The notes under the pieces were generated by a model. It was not told the origin of the DNA. It saw only the letters and a list, made by a program, of their open reading frames with translations, and made no database searches. Shown here one piece after another: positions 1 to 9,200 of a DNA stretch of 21,030 bases (position 1 is the stretch's first letter; the number at the start of each line of letters is the position of its first letter). Source of the stretch: CAWHPS01 sp963831235 (GTDB lineage Bacteria > Fibrobacterota > OXYB2-FULL-49-7 > JAEUSG01); the NCBI GenBank assembly GCA_963831235.1, contig CAWHPS010000032.1:1-21030 (forward strand), read 5' to 3'. Made by a program: the position numbers and the translations under genes.

Positions 1-1
1 G

Positions 2-148
2 CAAGAAACGTTTGCAAATGTTGCCACATACCCAGAAAAATTGATAGGCGTTTTGCCCGAACATCATTCTTGCACTTTATCCATTTTAAGAATGGATTAT
101 TTACACTTTCCAGCTGTTCATAAAAACTACCATGCAAGGGAAGAATAA
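2..148 (+). CDS. possible 3' end of a gene entering from the left edge
   Basis: The frame beginning at base 2 is open for 48 codons from the window edge to a TAA at 146-148. The peptide has a mixed, protein-like composition (it contains VLPEHHSC and RMDYLHFPAVH). It would overlap the convergent toroid gene by 22 bases. Frame 1 is also open to base 123, and 48 open codons can arise by chance, so this is only a possibility. No family is recognised. A 7-bp inverted repeat (ATCCATT/AATGGAT, 79-97) lies inside it and argues mildly for non-coding DNA. Confidence 0.22.
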   Translation, partial: QETFANVATYPEKLIGVLPEHHSCTLSILRMDYLHFPAVHKNYHAREE

Positions 149-1281
149 TAAGGCCCTTTAACCTTGCCATGCATCTTGAACAGGGTCATTACAGAATATG
201 CAGTCATCCTGTTGTTAACAAACTCAATGCCCTTGGCTTTTTTTGAGGCATACCATTCTGCTGGTTCATCCTCACCCCTGAAAGCACCATAAACCATTTT
301 ATCGCCCTTCTTCAGGTATTGAAGCTTGAGCATATAGTCAATATTGGCCTTAACATACTCCGAGTACTTCCTGTTGCCAGTAACATTGGAAAGCTCTACA
401 AGAAAATTAAAACGCCCGGGATGCGCTGCGAAAATTCCGTACGGCAGTGGTTGCCTTAAAATGTAATCACCGTAATTAACAGCCATCTGAAGTTGGGTTA
501 TATTATTAAAAAGATTGTAGGCCTGGAGCAATTGCACCCCTCCCCCGTCGTCGTTCATGGCCACACCGATTTCCGCTCCCTTGCCGGCATGATGTGCAGC
601 AAAAGTACCGGATAATATGGCGCCGTCTTTACTGCGAATAAATCTTTTTATAAAAGCATCTGTAATTTTCTTGAATGCTGACTTGTATTTGCTTTTCTTT
701 GTTGCTTTGTAAAGATGATAAAATGACATTGCAACAGCGCCTGAAAAGGAAAAACCGCTTTCTTTTTTTTGGCCGTTAATAAAATTAAATTGTAGCAATG
801 GAAGACCATGTTTGGGAATTGCGTTCCTGATACACCAATCCGCCCAAAGTTCGGCCCTGTAAAGATATTCCCTGTTTCGGGTAATCCTATAAAGACAAAC
901 AAGCGCATCAGTAGCTTCAGAAGCATCGCGTATATATGATGTTTCCGAACAATAAATCTCCTCGTGTATAGCGCCAAAAGACCTTGGATCACGTTCATCA
1001 AGGACCTGAAGATTAAAAATATACCGGGCGGCCCTCTCCGCTGTTTCAAGATACTTTTTGTTATTTGTACTTTCATAAGCTGACAAACAACACATTATCC
1101 CCCTGGCCTGGGTCCAGCATATACCGCGGACCATAAGACCGGTTGGAATATGCATTGTATAAATAAACCGACCGTGGTTATTGTCCCACCAGGGTTTTTG
1201 ATTAACAACCTGAGAGTTAACATACCAATCGCACCCTAAAAGAGCACTATTAAGAAAGGCTGATTTGTTTGTATTCCTCAT
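127..1281 (-). CDS. (alpha/alpha)-toroid, six-hairpin glycosidase-like protein of unknown substrate
   Basis: This gene encodes a 384-residue protein with repeated helix pairs rich in Trp, Tyr and Ala-Ala, such as YLETAERAARYIFNLQ and YLYRAELWADWCI. This is the pattern of six-hairpin glycosidases, epimerases and lyases built on an alpha/alpha barrel. The spacing of Ala-x-Tyr-x-x-x-Thr turns (for example YKATKKSKY and VTGNRKY) supports tandem helical hairpins. No signal peptide is visible, so it is probably cytoplasmic. The ATG at 1279-1281 is preceded by AAGGA about eight bases upstream, which supports this start. It is divergent from hslO with only 94 bases between. I cannot assign a glycoside hydrolase family or catalytic residues from the sequence alone. 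A sugar or polysaccharide substrate is inferred from the fold only. Confidence 0.6.
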   Translation of the reverse strand: MRNTNKSAFLNSALLGCDWYVNSQVVNQKPWWDNNHGRFIYTMHIPTGLMVRGICWTQARGIMCCLSAYESTNNKKYLETAERAARYIFNLQVLDERDPRSFGAIHEEIYCSETSYIRDASEATDALVCLYRITRNREYLYRAELWADWCIRNAIPKHGLPLLQFNFINGQKKESGFSFSGAVAMSFYHLYKATKKSKYKSAFKKITDAFIKRFIRSKDGAILSGTFAAHHAGKGAEIGVAMNDDGGGVQLLQAYNLFNNITQLQMAVNYGDYILRQPLPYGIFAAHPGRFNFLVELSNVTGNRKYSEYVKANIDYMLKLQYLKKGDKMVYGAFRGEDEPAEWYASKKAKGIEFVNNRMTAYSVMTLFKMHGKVKGPYYSSLAW

Positions 1282-1299
1282 TGTAAATTTCCTTTGATT

Positions 1300-1319
1300 T
1301 TAAAACTTTGTAGTTTTAA
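1300..1319. promoter_or_regulatory. perfect 8-bp dyad in the divergent intergenic region
   Basis: TTAAAACT (1300-1307), a four-base spacer and AGTTTTAA (1312-1319) form a perfect inverted repeat between the divergent starts of the toroid gene and hslO. The position suits an operator serving either promoter. It could equally be AT-rich chance. No convincing -35/-10 pair was found around it. Confidence 0.3.
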
Positions 1320-1375
1320 TAAAATACTTCAAGAAACTATTTTAAATCAACAAGTAATAATGGAAGGTAAGTATC

Positions 1376-2236
1376 ATGGCTGATAAACTAATCCGTTTTG
1401 TTGCATCTGAGGCCGAATTTCGCGGCTCTGTTGTTTCAATGGCTGAAACAGCAAATACCCTTTTCCATCAGCACGAGCCCTCACAACAGATGGGTGCATA
1501 TTTATGCGATACTGCCGCAGCTGCAGTCCTTCTTGCATCAAACATAAAGAACGGTGCAATATCCGTACGTATTGAAAGCAGCGGCATAATTGGCCTGATG
1601 AATTCCGACGCAACTCCTGACGGCTTTGTGCGCGCCATGATTTCCAGGCACAATATTGAAGATGAAGAGGTAAGCACAAAGCTTAAACTACCCATGATTG
1701 GGAGCGGGACCTTTTCCGTTGTCAAGAAACTTGATTTACACAGCCCCCCGTATAATGGAGTTGTTGAAATAGGTTCGCCTTATATTGGGCCCATGGTGGC
1801 TGACTATCTACTTAATTCCGAGCAGATCAAATCTTCAGTTGCTGTTGCAACCCATTTTAATCATAATGATGTCTTAAAATGCTATGGATTCTATATTGAA
1901 GCGCTGCCAAAACTTACTGATGATGACCTTAACAAGGTCGAAAACAATATAATTGATTTAGGCAATTTCAGGGATTTTACTGAGCAAATCAAACAACCCG
2001 AAGAAATTCTTGAAGAAATTCTTTCGGGTTTTAAATTCGACATAATACGCGAAACGCCCATAAGATTTTATTGCACCTGCGGGGTTGATAAAGTTTTAAA
2101 CGCCATCCGTGCAACAGGCCCTTATGAAGTGGGTAAAATCATAGAGGAAAAGAAAGACCTTGAGGTTTTCTGTGATTACTGCAGAAAGCGCTATGTGATA
2201 ACCATTGCCGAGCTTACTCAAGGATTATTAAAGTAA
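1376..2236 (+). CDS. hslO: Hsp33 redox-regulated holdase chaperone
   Basis: This gene encodes a 286-residue protein of full Hsp33 length. The C-terminal zinc/redox switch is complete: Cys233-x-Cys235, 30 residues, then Cys266-x-x-Cys269, matching the CXC-X(27-32)-CXXC family motif. The N-terminal substrate-binding domain carries the expected stretches, for example IRIESSGIIGLMNSDATPDGFVR-like sequence near residues 60-85 and a Gly-rich IGSPYIGPMVADYLLNSEQ segment near 135-155. In known Hsp33 the cysteines bind Zn in the reduced state; oxidation releases Zn and unfolds the linker, turning on ATP-independent holdase activity in the cytoplasm. A GGAAGG Shine-Dalgarno lies eight bases before the ATG. 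The next gene downstream starts 66 bases away and is functionally unrelated, so co-transcription is uncertain. Confidence 0.96.
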   Translation: MADKLIRFVASEAEFRGSVVSMAETANTLFHQHEPSQQMGAYLCDTAAAAVLLASNIKNGAISVRIESSGIIGLMNSDATPDGFVRAMISRHNIEDEEVSTKLKLPMIGSGTFSVVKKLDLHSPPYNGVVEIGSPYIGPMVADYLLNSEQIKSSVAVATHFNHNDVLKCYGFYIEALPKLTDDDLNKVENNIIDLGNFRDFTEQIKQPEEILEEILSGFKFDIIRETPIRFYCTCGVDKVLNAIRATGPYEVGKIIEEKKDLEVFCDYCRKRYVITIAELTQGLLK

Positions 2237-2302
2237 ATTTATTTTGATAAACTTGCTTTTTGCCTTATTAATAGTAATTTTATCAGGACAAACATTTAAC
2301 AA

Positions 2303-3738
2303 ATGGGTATTGAAATGAATAAAAAAGGAAATCTCAGCCGAAGGACATTTTTAAAGGCAAGTACTGGCGCAGCTGCTTTATCCACACTGGCACCGGTAAT
2401 TCTTTCGCTCTCAGCATCAAAGATTGTTGCTTCACCGAGCCCGCTTAACAAATGGCCGGGAAGGGTTGTTATCAACTATAACAACACGCATTCAGCTGGA
2501 ACAAACAATGGTTCCGACTCCGATAAAACAATTTTAATGAAAATGGTTGATGATGCCATAAAGCAGCTTACCGGCCAGACAACCGTTGGTGAAGCATGGA
2601 AATCACTCTTTCCAACCTTGACAGCCTCAACTAAAATTGCGCTTAAAGTGAATTTTAATTATAATCAGGAGGTTCCGCCCCATCCCTTTGTAGTTGCAGG
2701 AATCACAGAGGGGCTTAAACTGATGCCTTTGGATAATGGCACTTTCCCTGCCGGCAATATATACATGTACGAATCACAGGGCGGAGGCTCTTTTGATGGG
2801 GCCGGATACACCTCAGACCTTTTCCCATCCCCTATAAATAGAATTGCACAGGATTCATTAAACACACATGATGATGATCCAGGTGCTGGTGACAGGGCGT
2901 ATGCCGACACCCTTTATAATTGTCAATATTTAATCAATGTGCCGGGTATCCGCGGTCATGGAAGCGAATACGGCAGTGTCACCATGGGATTTAAAAGCCA
3001 TTTCGGAACCTACTCACCAAACCATTCAGGGAATTTTCCAGAGTATCATCGTGACATCAATTGTACCGGGCCGGTTTACAATAAAACCGTCCTAACGGTC
3101 TTCGGCGGAATCTATGCTTTAAACCAGGGACATGGCCCCGGAGGTTCCGCTGATAATTTTTCAACTTACGCAAAGACAATGGACCCGAGTACGGGTTCAA
3201 CTCGCGCAGACACCATAATAATGAGCACTGACCCGGTTGCACTGAATTTCAGGCCATCAAGGTACAAAAAATTAACCGTAAAAGTTCCTATGCTGTAAGC
3301 GCCCTGCCGGTATATCTGCAAGCCTCTGGAGGTGTGGCAGGTTCGCTTTCAACAGTTTACAACATCGGCACCATTGACGAAGCGCAAATGAATATACAGC
3401 GAATTATAAATGGTGTAAGCATGACAGCAACTGAATCCATTTCAGATAAACCATTATCCGGGTTTAAGTTATTGGTTTATCCCAATCCTGCAAGGCATAA
3501 TGCTTATTTTGAATTCTGGACACCGGTCTCTCTAGTGGGTACGAAAACCCTTGTGGAGGTTTATAATCTGCAGGGCAAACTGATGTTTAGAGACAAGTCA
3601 GATGTTTTAGGTGCATGTAACCATGCGGCATGGAACGGATGTACAAATGACGGTAAATCCGCAACCCCAGGTGTTTACATTGTAAACATCACAATGGGTA
3701 AGGATGTACTCCATGGCAGGTTTACATTAGCAAAATAA
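2303..3738 (+). pseudogene. Tat-exported DUF362 protein with C-terminal sorting domain, split by a one-base frameshift
   Basis: Two reading frames together encode one protein. The first (2303-3298) starts with a twin-arginine signal (SRRTFLKAS, then a hydrophobic stretch to about residue 43) and continues as a DUF362 domain with IALKVNFN, NGTFPAGNIYMYE, YLINVPGI and STDPVAL. After STDPVAL this frame runs on as unrelated residues to a stop at 3296-3298. The next frame is open from 3232 (its previous stop is TGA at 3229-3231). It reads EFQAIKVQKINRKSSYAV and continues directly into IDEAQMNIQRIING and then an Ig-like sorting domain beginning at LLVYPNPARH and ending GVYIVNITMG-RFTLAK. One missing base between about 3240 and 3260 explains both halves; the span of 1436 nt is one short of 479 codons. 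The start may be 2303 or the ATG at 2315; neither has a strong Shine-Dalgarno. It is a paralogue of the minus-strand DUF362 gene (NGTFPA-NI shared). No ferredoxin-type cysteine cluster is present. It may be true decay or a sequencing error. Confidence 0.78.
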
Positions 3739-3757
3739 TAATGTAAGATTCATCCGC

Positions 3758-4336
3758 TTATGGGTTTGCAGCGACACTGTCAGTAATCGCTTTTGCAAAT
3801 AACCTTACAACCGGAAGCAACTGCTTTTCATAAAAATACATGCGCACAAAATATTTGTTTTTTGTCATCTCCATGTTCCAGGAAAAAGTATCCACCCTCG
3901 CAGTATCACCCAATGCTTTAAGCGTATCGCAATCAGGGCTGGCATAGATATAATTGAAGAGCGACCTGGCACTGTCAATGCTTCCCTGATCATATATTTC
4001 AATACAGATTTTGCCGGAGTCCTTTGAATATCCTCCATAAGCGCTTCCCCTGTAATCACGTTTGATATACACCTCGGCGCCACCGTCAATGATAGAGTAT
4101 AAAGCAGAATCCGTCAAGGCAAGGCCGCTGTTACAATTGCCCTTGTATCCTTTGACCCACCCCTGCACTATATTGTCAACTGGCAGAAGTCGGGACAATA
4201 GAGGCTTTTGCACAGTAACTGAAGCAGCGGGATTGTCATCTTTTTTATTCCCGCACCAGACAAATAGTAAAGCTGCTGCCAAAGCACCTGTTAAAACAAC
4301 CATTCTCTTGATTAAAACACTGTTTCTTTGTACCAT
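3758..4336 (-). CDS. DUF6599-type envelope protein (paralogue 1)
   Basis: This gene encodes 192 residues. It begins with a basic N-terminus and a hydrophobic stretch (about 12-27) ending at Cys28. The residue before the Cys is Trp, which is a poor lipobox, so lipidation is uncertain, but export is likely. The core holds LLPVDNIVQGW followed by ALYSIIDGGAEVY (IDGGAEVY at 83-90), which I recognise as the signature of the uncharacterised DUF6599 family. The biochemical role is unknown. The start has a strong GAGGAGG five bases upstream. It begins 12 bases after the stop of its paralogue (4349-4882), so the two are co-transcribed. It is convergent with the plus-strand DUF362 gene, leaving 19 bases between stops. 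Confidence 0.72.
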   Translation of the reverse strand: MVQRNSVLIKRMVVLTGALAAALLFVWCGNKKDDNPAASVTVQKPLLSRLLPVDNIVQGWVKGYKGNCNSGLALTDSALYSIIDGGAEVYIKRDYRGSAYGGYSKDSGKICIEIYDQGSIDSARSLFNYIYASPDCDTLKALGDTARVDTFSWNMEMTKNKYFVRMYFYEKQLLPVVRLFAKAITDSVAANP

Positions 4337-4348
4337 GAAAACCTCCTC

Positions 4349-4882
4349 TTAATTAAGTTCAATCTTTGCGCCTATATTAAGACAAAACTGCTTTGCCATG
4401 TTCAAAAGGAAATCCGTCTTTTCTCTTGTGTCAATACGCATATAGAAACTGCCTTTGACATAGTGGATGGAATAACCTGTCATAAGTCCGTGATCCACAA
4501 CCATGGTCACTTGGCCCGAAGCAAGCACTTCAGGCGAACCCGGATAAAACTCCTGTAAAACATCCATGGCGTTTTGGTTTGTGCTTTGATTGAATACAGA
4601 CACATCCACATCAGAACTCCCGTTGCTGTACTTTTGAAACACCCCTTCGACAAACCCCAGTTCCACATATTTCTCGGCAGCTCCGTCAATGGCATCATAT
4701 ATACTTTTGGCATCTGTCATGACTGCGGCATTTCCTTTTTTCAAGAATCCGCTGATATCATTGTCTACAGGCAAAATGTCCATGGGGTCAGCTCCTGCAC
4801 CAGGACTTACGCTTTTATGACAGCTATTCAAAAGAAGCAAGTTAATAACAACAAGGCAAAGAAACCATTTTCTTCCTGTCAT
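4349..4882 (-). CDS. DUF6599-type lipoprotein (paralogue 2)
   Basis: This gene encodes 177 residues. A lipoprotein-type signal ends LLLLNSC with Cys21 as the likely lipidated residue. After a short Ser/Pro/Gly linker comes DILPVDNDISGFL, which matches LLPVDNIVQGW in paralogue 1, and then IYDAIDGAAEKYVELGF (IDGAAEKY at 65-72), the DUF6599 motif with Gly-to-Ala and Val-to-Lys changes. Its ATG overlaps the stop of the upstream DUF362 gene (ATGA, 4879-4882), indicating translational coupling and a functional link with that exported protein. Placement in the inner or outer membrane cannot be decided from the sequence (His follows the Cys, not Asp). Confidence 0.72.
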   Translation of the reverse strand: MTGRKWFLCLVVINLLLLNSCHKSVSPGAGADPMDILPVDNDISGFLKKGNAAVMTDAKSIYDAIDGAAEKYVELGFVEGVFQKYSNGSSDVDVSVFNQSTNQNAMDVLQEFYPGSPEVLASGQVTMVVDHGLMTGYSIHYVKGSFYMRIDTREKTDFLLNMAKQFCLNIGAKIELN

Positions 4883-6174
4883 ACAACTGTTTCCATTCCA
4901 TCAGAAGGGACAAAATCAATATCGCCAAGATAATACGGTGAATTGCCCGCTGTGGTAATGTGACGGGCCATGCCAGTAGGTCCGCTTGAAATAACCGGAA
5001 CACCCTTGTTTTGCCTTTCTTTATTGATACGCCAAAGGGCGTATAAATCCATTGCAACTGGGTCGGTCCCGACAAAAAGAGATTTAGGTGCTGGTATAAT
5101 GTTGGGTGATGTTGTATTGTCCCCGATATATGAACCAAAAATGGCATCGCCTATTATAAGGCGGGTCTTTTCCCTTGCCAGGACATATACATCGGCAATC
5201 ATGGGATCACAGCCATTTCCATGGAGCGCGCTGGGATAATTAATCAAACCGTAATAATTCTTTAATGAAAATGTGATTCCTGATTCAGGATGGATTTTTA
5301 GGACAGGGACATTTACAAGGTAATCAACTGACTGAACCACTGCGCTTAAATATTGTTTTGATCCATTAATTATATGGCCCTCGGAAGACCAGCTGGTTGT
5401 AATGATCCTGTATTTACCAGCCACATCCCTCTGCCGGAACCCGGCCATATTCATTTGCGGTTCACGATCATCAAAGACAATTATATTGTAAGCAGGGAAG
5501 GTACCATTAAGCATTTGGGTCAAGTCTGCTGCAAACGCATCCACAACCTGCACATGCGTTGAAAATGCCGAACCCGCCAGACAGTTTATTTTAATGCCGA
5601 TTGTTTTTTCAACACTTAAACCCGGAAAAAAAGATTCATAAGCTTTGCCTATGTCGCTTATGCCGGTAAAATCCGAGATTGCCATTTCCAGTATTGCTTT
5701 TACAGAATCGGCATTTATGATGTTCCCCGAGGCAATTGATTCGCTTTTAAATACCGACAGCTTTGTTTTTCCGCCAATCATGACCTGAGCGGGAATGGAA
5801 AAGACGCTCTCAATTTCAGCAGCATCAATTGCCGTGACAGCGTAAACATATTTCACATCCCGAATGATTTGCGTATCAGTGAAAGCATTAACAAACAAAG
5901 GTTCATTGGTTATCCGAATGTTGTCACGGTATACATGATAGCATACGCTTTTCTCAGAACGAGTGCCCATAAAGTCCGTGAGTGGGTGTTTGTTCCAGGC
6001 AAGCTGAACAATTCCAGAGGCCCTATACGCTGCAACAAGGCCGGTAGGAGCTGATGGCGCGCGTAAATCAGGACCAAGGGAGGTTCGCTTGTCACAAGCT
6101 GCTATGCCAAATCCGGCGGCAGCCGTAATTGTGCGGCTTACAAAGCTACGTCTTGACATTTCGTCCTTTTTCAT
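4879..6174 (-). CDS. Tat-exported fibronectin III-DUF362 protein, possible Tat lipoprotein
   Basis: This gene encodes 431 residues. The N-terminus is MKKDEMSRRSFVSR, a twin-arginine motif, then a hydrophobic core ending IAAC (Cys26), which fits a lipobox, so it may be a Tat-dependent lipoprotein. Residues about 40-130 look like a fibronectin type III domain (APTGLVA, IVQLAWN, YHVYRD, YVYAVTAID). The rest is DUF362: IGIKINC, NGTFPAYNIIVFDD, YLVNVPVLKIH, LKNYYGLI and GTDPVAMDLYAL. DUF362 has no settled function; no CxxCxxC iron-sulfur motif is present. The start is ambiguous: the ATG at 6174 has only a weak AGG, whereas the internal ATG at 6159 (MSRRSF) has AAGGA at good spacing. It lies 41 bases downstream of the propeller-barrel gene and overlaps the next gene by four bases. 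Confidence 0.78.
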   Translation of the reverse strand: MKKDEMSRRSFVSRTITAAAGFGIAACDKRTSLGPDLRAPSAPTGLVAAYRASGIVQLAWNKHPLTDFMGTRSEKSVCYHVYRDNIRITNEPLFVNAFTDTQIIRDVKYVYAVTAIDAAEIESVFSIPAQVMIGGKTKLSVFKSESIASGNIINADSVKAILEMAISDFTGISDIGKAYESFFPGLSVEKTIGIKINCLAGSAFSTHVQVVDAFAADLTQMLNGTFPAYNIIVFDDREPQMNMAGFRQRDVAGKYRIITTSWSSEGHIINGSKQYLSAVVQSVDYLVNVPVLKIHPESGITFSLKNYYGLINYPSALHGNGCDPMIADVYVLAREKTRLIIGDAIFGSYIGDNTTSPNIIPAPKSLFVGTDPVAMDLYALWRINKERQNKGVPVISSGPTGMARHITTAGNSPYYLGDIDFVPSDGMETVV

Positions 6175-6215
6175 ATAACCTATAAATTAAACATCTGCCA
6201 TTCGATTTTCAATTC

Positions 6216-9200
6216 CTAGAAGACCAGGGTAAATTTGAATTCCGCCATGTCATACTTTAATAGCTTCTCATCAAATAAATATACAAGGTTCAAAAGGAGC
6301 CTTGCGTAAATATTTCGCCCTGCCTTAAGACTCAAATCCAGCTTGTTTTCCAGTGAAGCATCATAATCAGATAGATTGAATGCATGGCCCCTGATAAAAT
6401 CAGGGCCCAGCCTCTCCTGAATCCTGAACTCCCTGACAAACCGCGATGTGCGCCAGTCAAAAAGTACGTTGAAAAAGAAAGCATCTGTCCGATCATCACT
6501 CAAGGTATCAGACCATTGACGAGACGCTCCGATGTTAAATTCACTCCTTAAACCCGGTATCCAGCGTTCAGTCCATTTGGTCTGAATTAAGTGTCTGGAT
6601 GAAGATACAAATCCCTGCAATGAATCCTGAGTGGAATCACGGTTATAATCGTACTCAAAAAGCATATTGGTTTTTCTTTCCCGGAAATAAAAATCAAAAT
6701 CATTGTTAATTTTGAACCCTTTTTCCGCTAACCGATTGAAGTTGTCCTCGGTTGTCCATTCGCCTTTGACAACAAGCCTTACATCCTGTCCGAAATAAGC
6801 TGACGGGCTTAAAACAAAGGCCTTTGAAACGCGATCTGTAAATATTGTATCGCGGTTCGAGTTTGCAATAGGTGCGCCAGGATGGATCATGGAAGAATCT
6901 TCTGATGCAAGGCTGAAGCCGGTATTGAGCTGAAAGGGATTTAAAAGAGGCAGCCATACGCCTGGAATAAATAGAATGTTTCCATTTACGCGATCTTCGT
7001 TTCTTCGAAGAGTTGTGTCACCAGGAAAATAATTTGAACGGTCCATGCGGTATTTTCCATAACCCGTGATTCCAGGTATGAGCTCCTGCGAATAAATGAT
7101 AAACTCGGGCCTTAAACGCCGGCTCAGGCCTATCCAATTATTATCATCATCCTCTTTTCCTGTGTACCTTACAATAGTCTTAGTTTCGAGCATGAGTTTT
7201 GTGAAAGGCGATACCCTTAATCTTAGAAACAAATTGTGGTTTCTTCGGTTGCGATGTTGAGAAAGGCTGTCCTCTCCTATTTCATCAAAATCATAAGAAC
7301 TATTGATATAAATACTTTTCATGTATGCTCTGGAACAAATTGTTTCAGGAAGGTCCCATTCAGTCTCAACTCTTCCATTCAGCCGTTCAGTATTCATGGA
7401 ATCAGTTGCTGTGGAGGCTGATAAGTTATTGATGAACTGGCTCATGGTTTTAAGCTTTATTGACGGCATTCCAATTGGTGAATAAAGATATTCAAGGCTT
7501 CCACTCTTTTCATTTCCCAATCTTGCGTCAACAACCCTGCCTCGGAGCGTTACAGGCATTTTAGGCGTAATGTCGTAAATTGCCTCAGAGGAGAGCTCAT
7601 GATTCAAACGGCCATAAACAGTGTTGTCTTCTGCCACACTTTCATAATTTTCCGACAAAACTTTTCCATCAGCTTTTATCTTAAGCTTATTAGCAACAGC
7701 ATCCAGACTGATCTTTCCCGCATTTCCCTGTTTCGCATAAAGAATTGAATCATTATAGCTTCCTGACACTTCAGGATACGCATGAAATGATATGCTGTTA
7801 TCCTTTGATTTATATTCTATTGCACTGTTTATGCTTCCTGCTGAAAGGATGTTCTGAGCTTCTCCTGTTCCAGGAGGGTCTGGTTCATTTTTTCTGCGAA
7901 TGATTCCGGTGCCTCCTATTGCAAGGTTATCGTTCATCACAATCATTTCTTCGGCAGATGCGATATCCCCTGTAAAATCATCCACGCTTGGTTCGTACTG
8001 AAATGAGATTTCAATGCGAGACTCGGGGTTTACCCGCGATTCATCCTTGAATGTAAGAATACCAAGAGTCCGTTCAATGCTGTAGTCCCGGGGGTCAATA
8101 ATCTCATTATCAATCTTTATCTCCACGGTTTCATTGATGATGTTCGATGCCTCAAGGAAATAGAAATTATCCTCCTGAAACGTAACAAGACGTGTTTTGA
8201 AAAGGGTCCTCTGTTTTCCAACCCAGGCGCCTGCGTTTATTCGACTGCGCTTTTTATCCCCGACCCTTTTACCGAACTGCGTTTTTACCCCAGCGCCATC
8301 AAGATAGGTCGGGTTTATAAGGGTGCTGAAAAAGTAATCTGTTTTCTCTTTATCACTTATCCTGGCAATGCGCAAATTATCGTCAGGTGCACCGGAAAAA
8401 CCAGCCGAATAACGTAAATAACCTGATGGATCAGTATTATCATAAGCACCCAGAATATTTCGTCCATCCTTGAGATCCGCATTCATGTTCAGTTGTGCCT
8501 TGGTCCACCAGTATTGGAAATGATTGAACTTAGGGTCCGTTGGCGATGAAATGTAATCTGAAAAGTTATTCGCAACTGGTGCAGGAAGATCAAATTTATG
8601 CTTCATTTTTAAATATGCACGGCCCAGAATATTTACACTTTCGCCCTGGGGCGCTGAGGCACCGATACCCCTTTCATCAGAATATGCTTTCCAGGAAGTT
8701 GCTCCATTTTGCCCTGTTCCAACATTTATCCTTTTATAAGTCCACAAGTCTTCATCAGCACGATAAATGTTAAGGATATCGTTATTAATTGTTAGTGAGT
8801 AACCAGAAGCAGCGATTATCATCTGCTGTTTATTTGAAAACAAACCATCATTTCGTGTATATAAAGTCCACTTACGGACATCCTCTTTATAGGAATAAAT
8901 ACCACTGTCTGTTGCAAAAAATGAGATATTGCCTGATATTGAAAAGTCGTTTATTCGTTGCGATTCTATTGGTGTGTTGATGGAGAAATTTTCCCATACC
9001 TCATTGTCGCTGTTGTAACGAAACACACCTCTGTCCGTATTGACCCATAAATAAGATGCATCCTGGAGTAAACCTTTAATGTCAGCATCAGGCAGGCCAT
9101 CTTTGACGCTTATTGAGATCCAGGTTTTCATTTTGTCATTATACTTGGAAAATCCCCTTGTATGAAGCGCCCATATACATCCATTAAAGTATATCACACG

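Noticed and set aside
3225..3300. Programmed -1 frameshifting in the DUF362-sorting gene
   Set aside because: No X-XXY-YYZ slippery site lies in the zero frame between the TGA at 3229 and the stop at 3296, and the zero-frame stop is far from the motif break.
4062..4558. Plus-strand open frames across the two DUF6599 genes
   Set aside because: They overlap both genes in antisense, lack motifs and have no ribosome site; the minus-strand genes have signal sequences and DUF6599 signatures.
2303..6174. DUF362 proteins as iron-sulfur proteins
   Set aside because: Some DUF362 proteins carry ferredoxin-type clusters, but neither copy here has a CxxCxxC motif; only scattered single cysteines are present.
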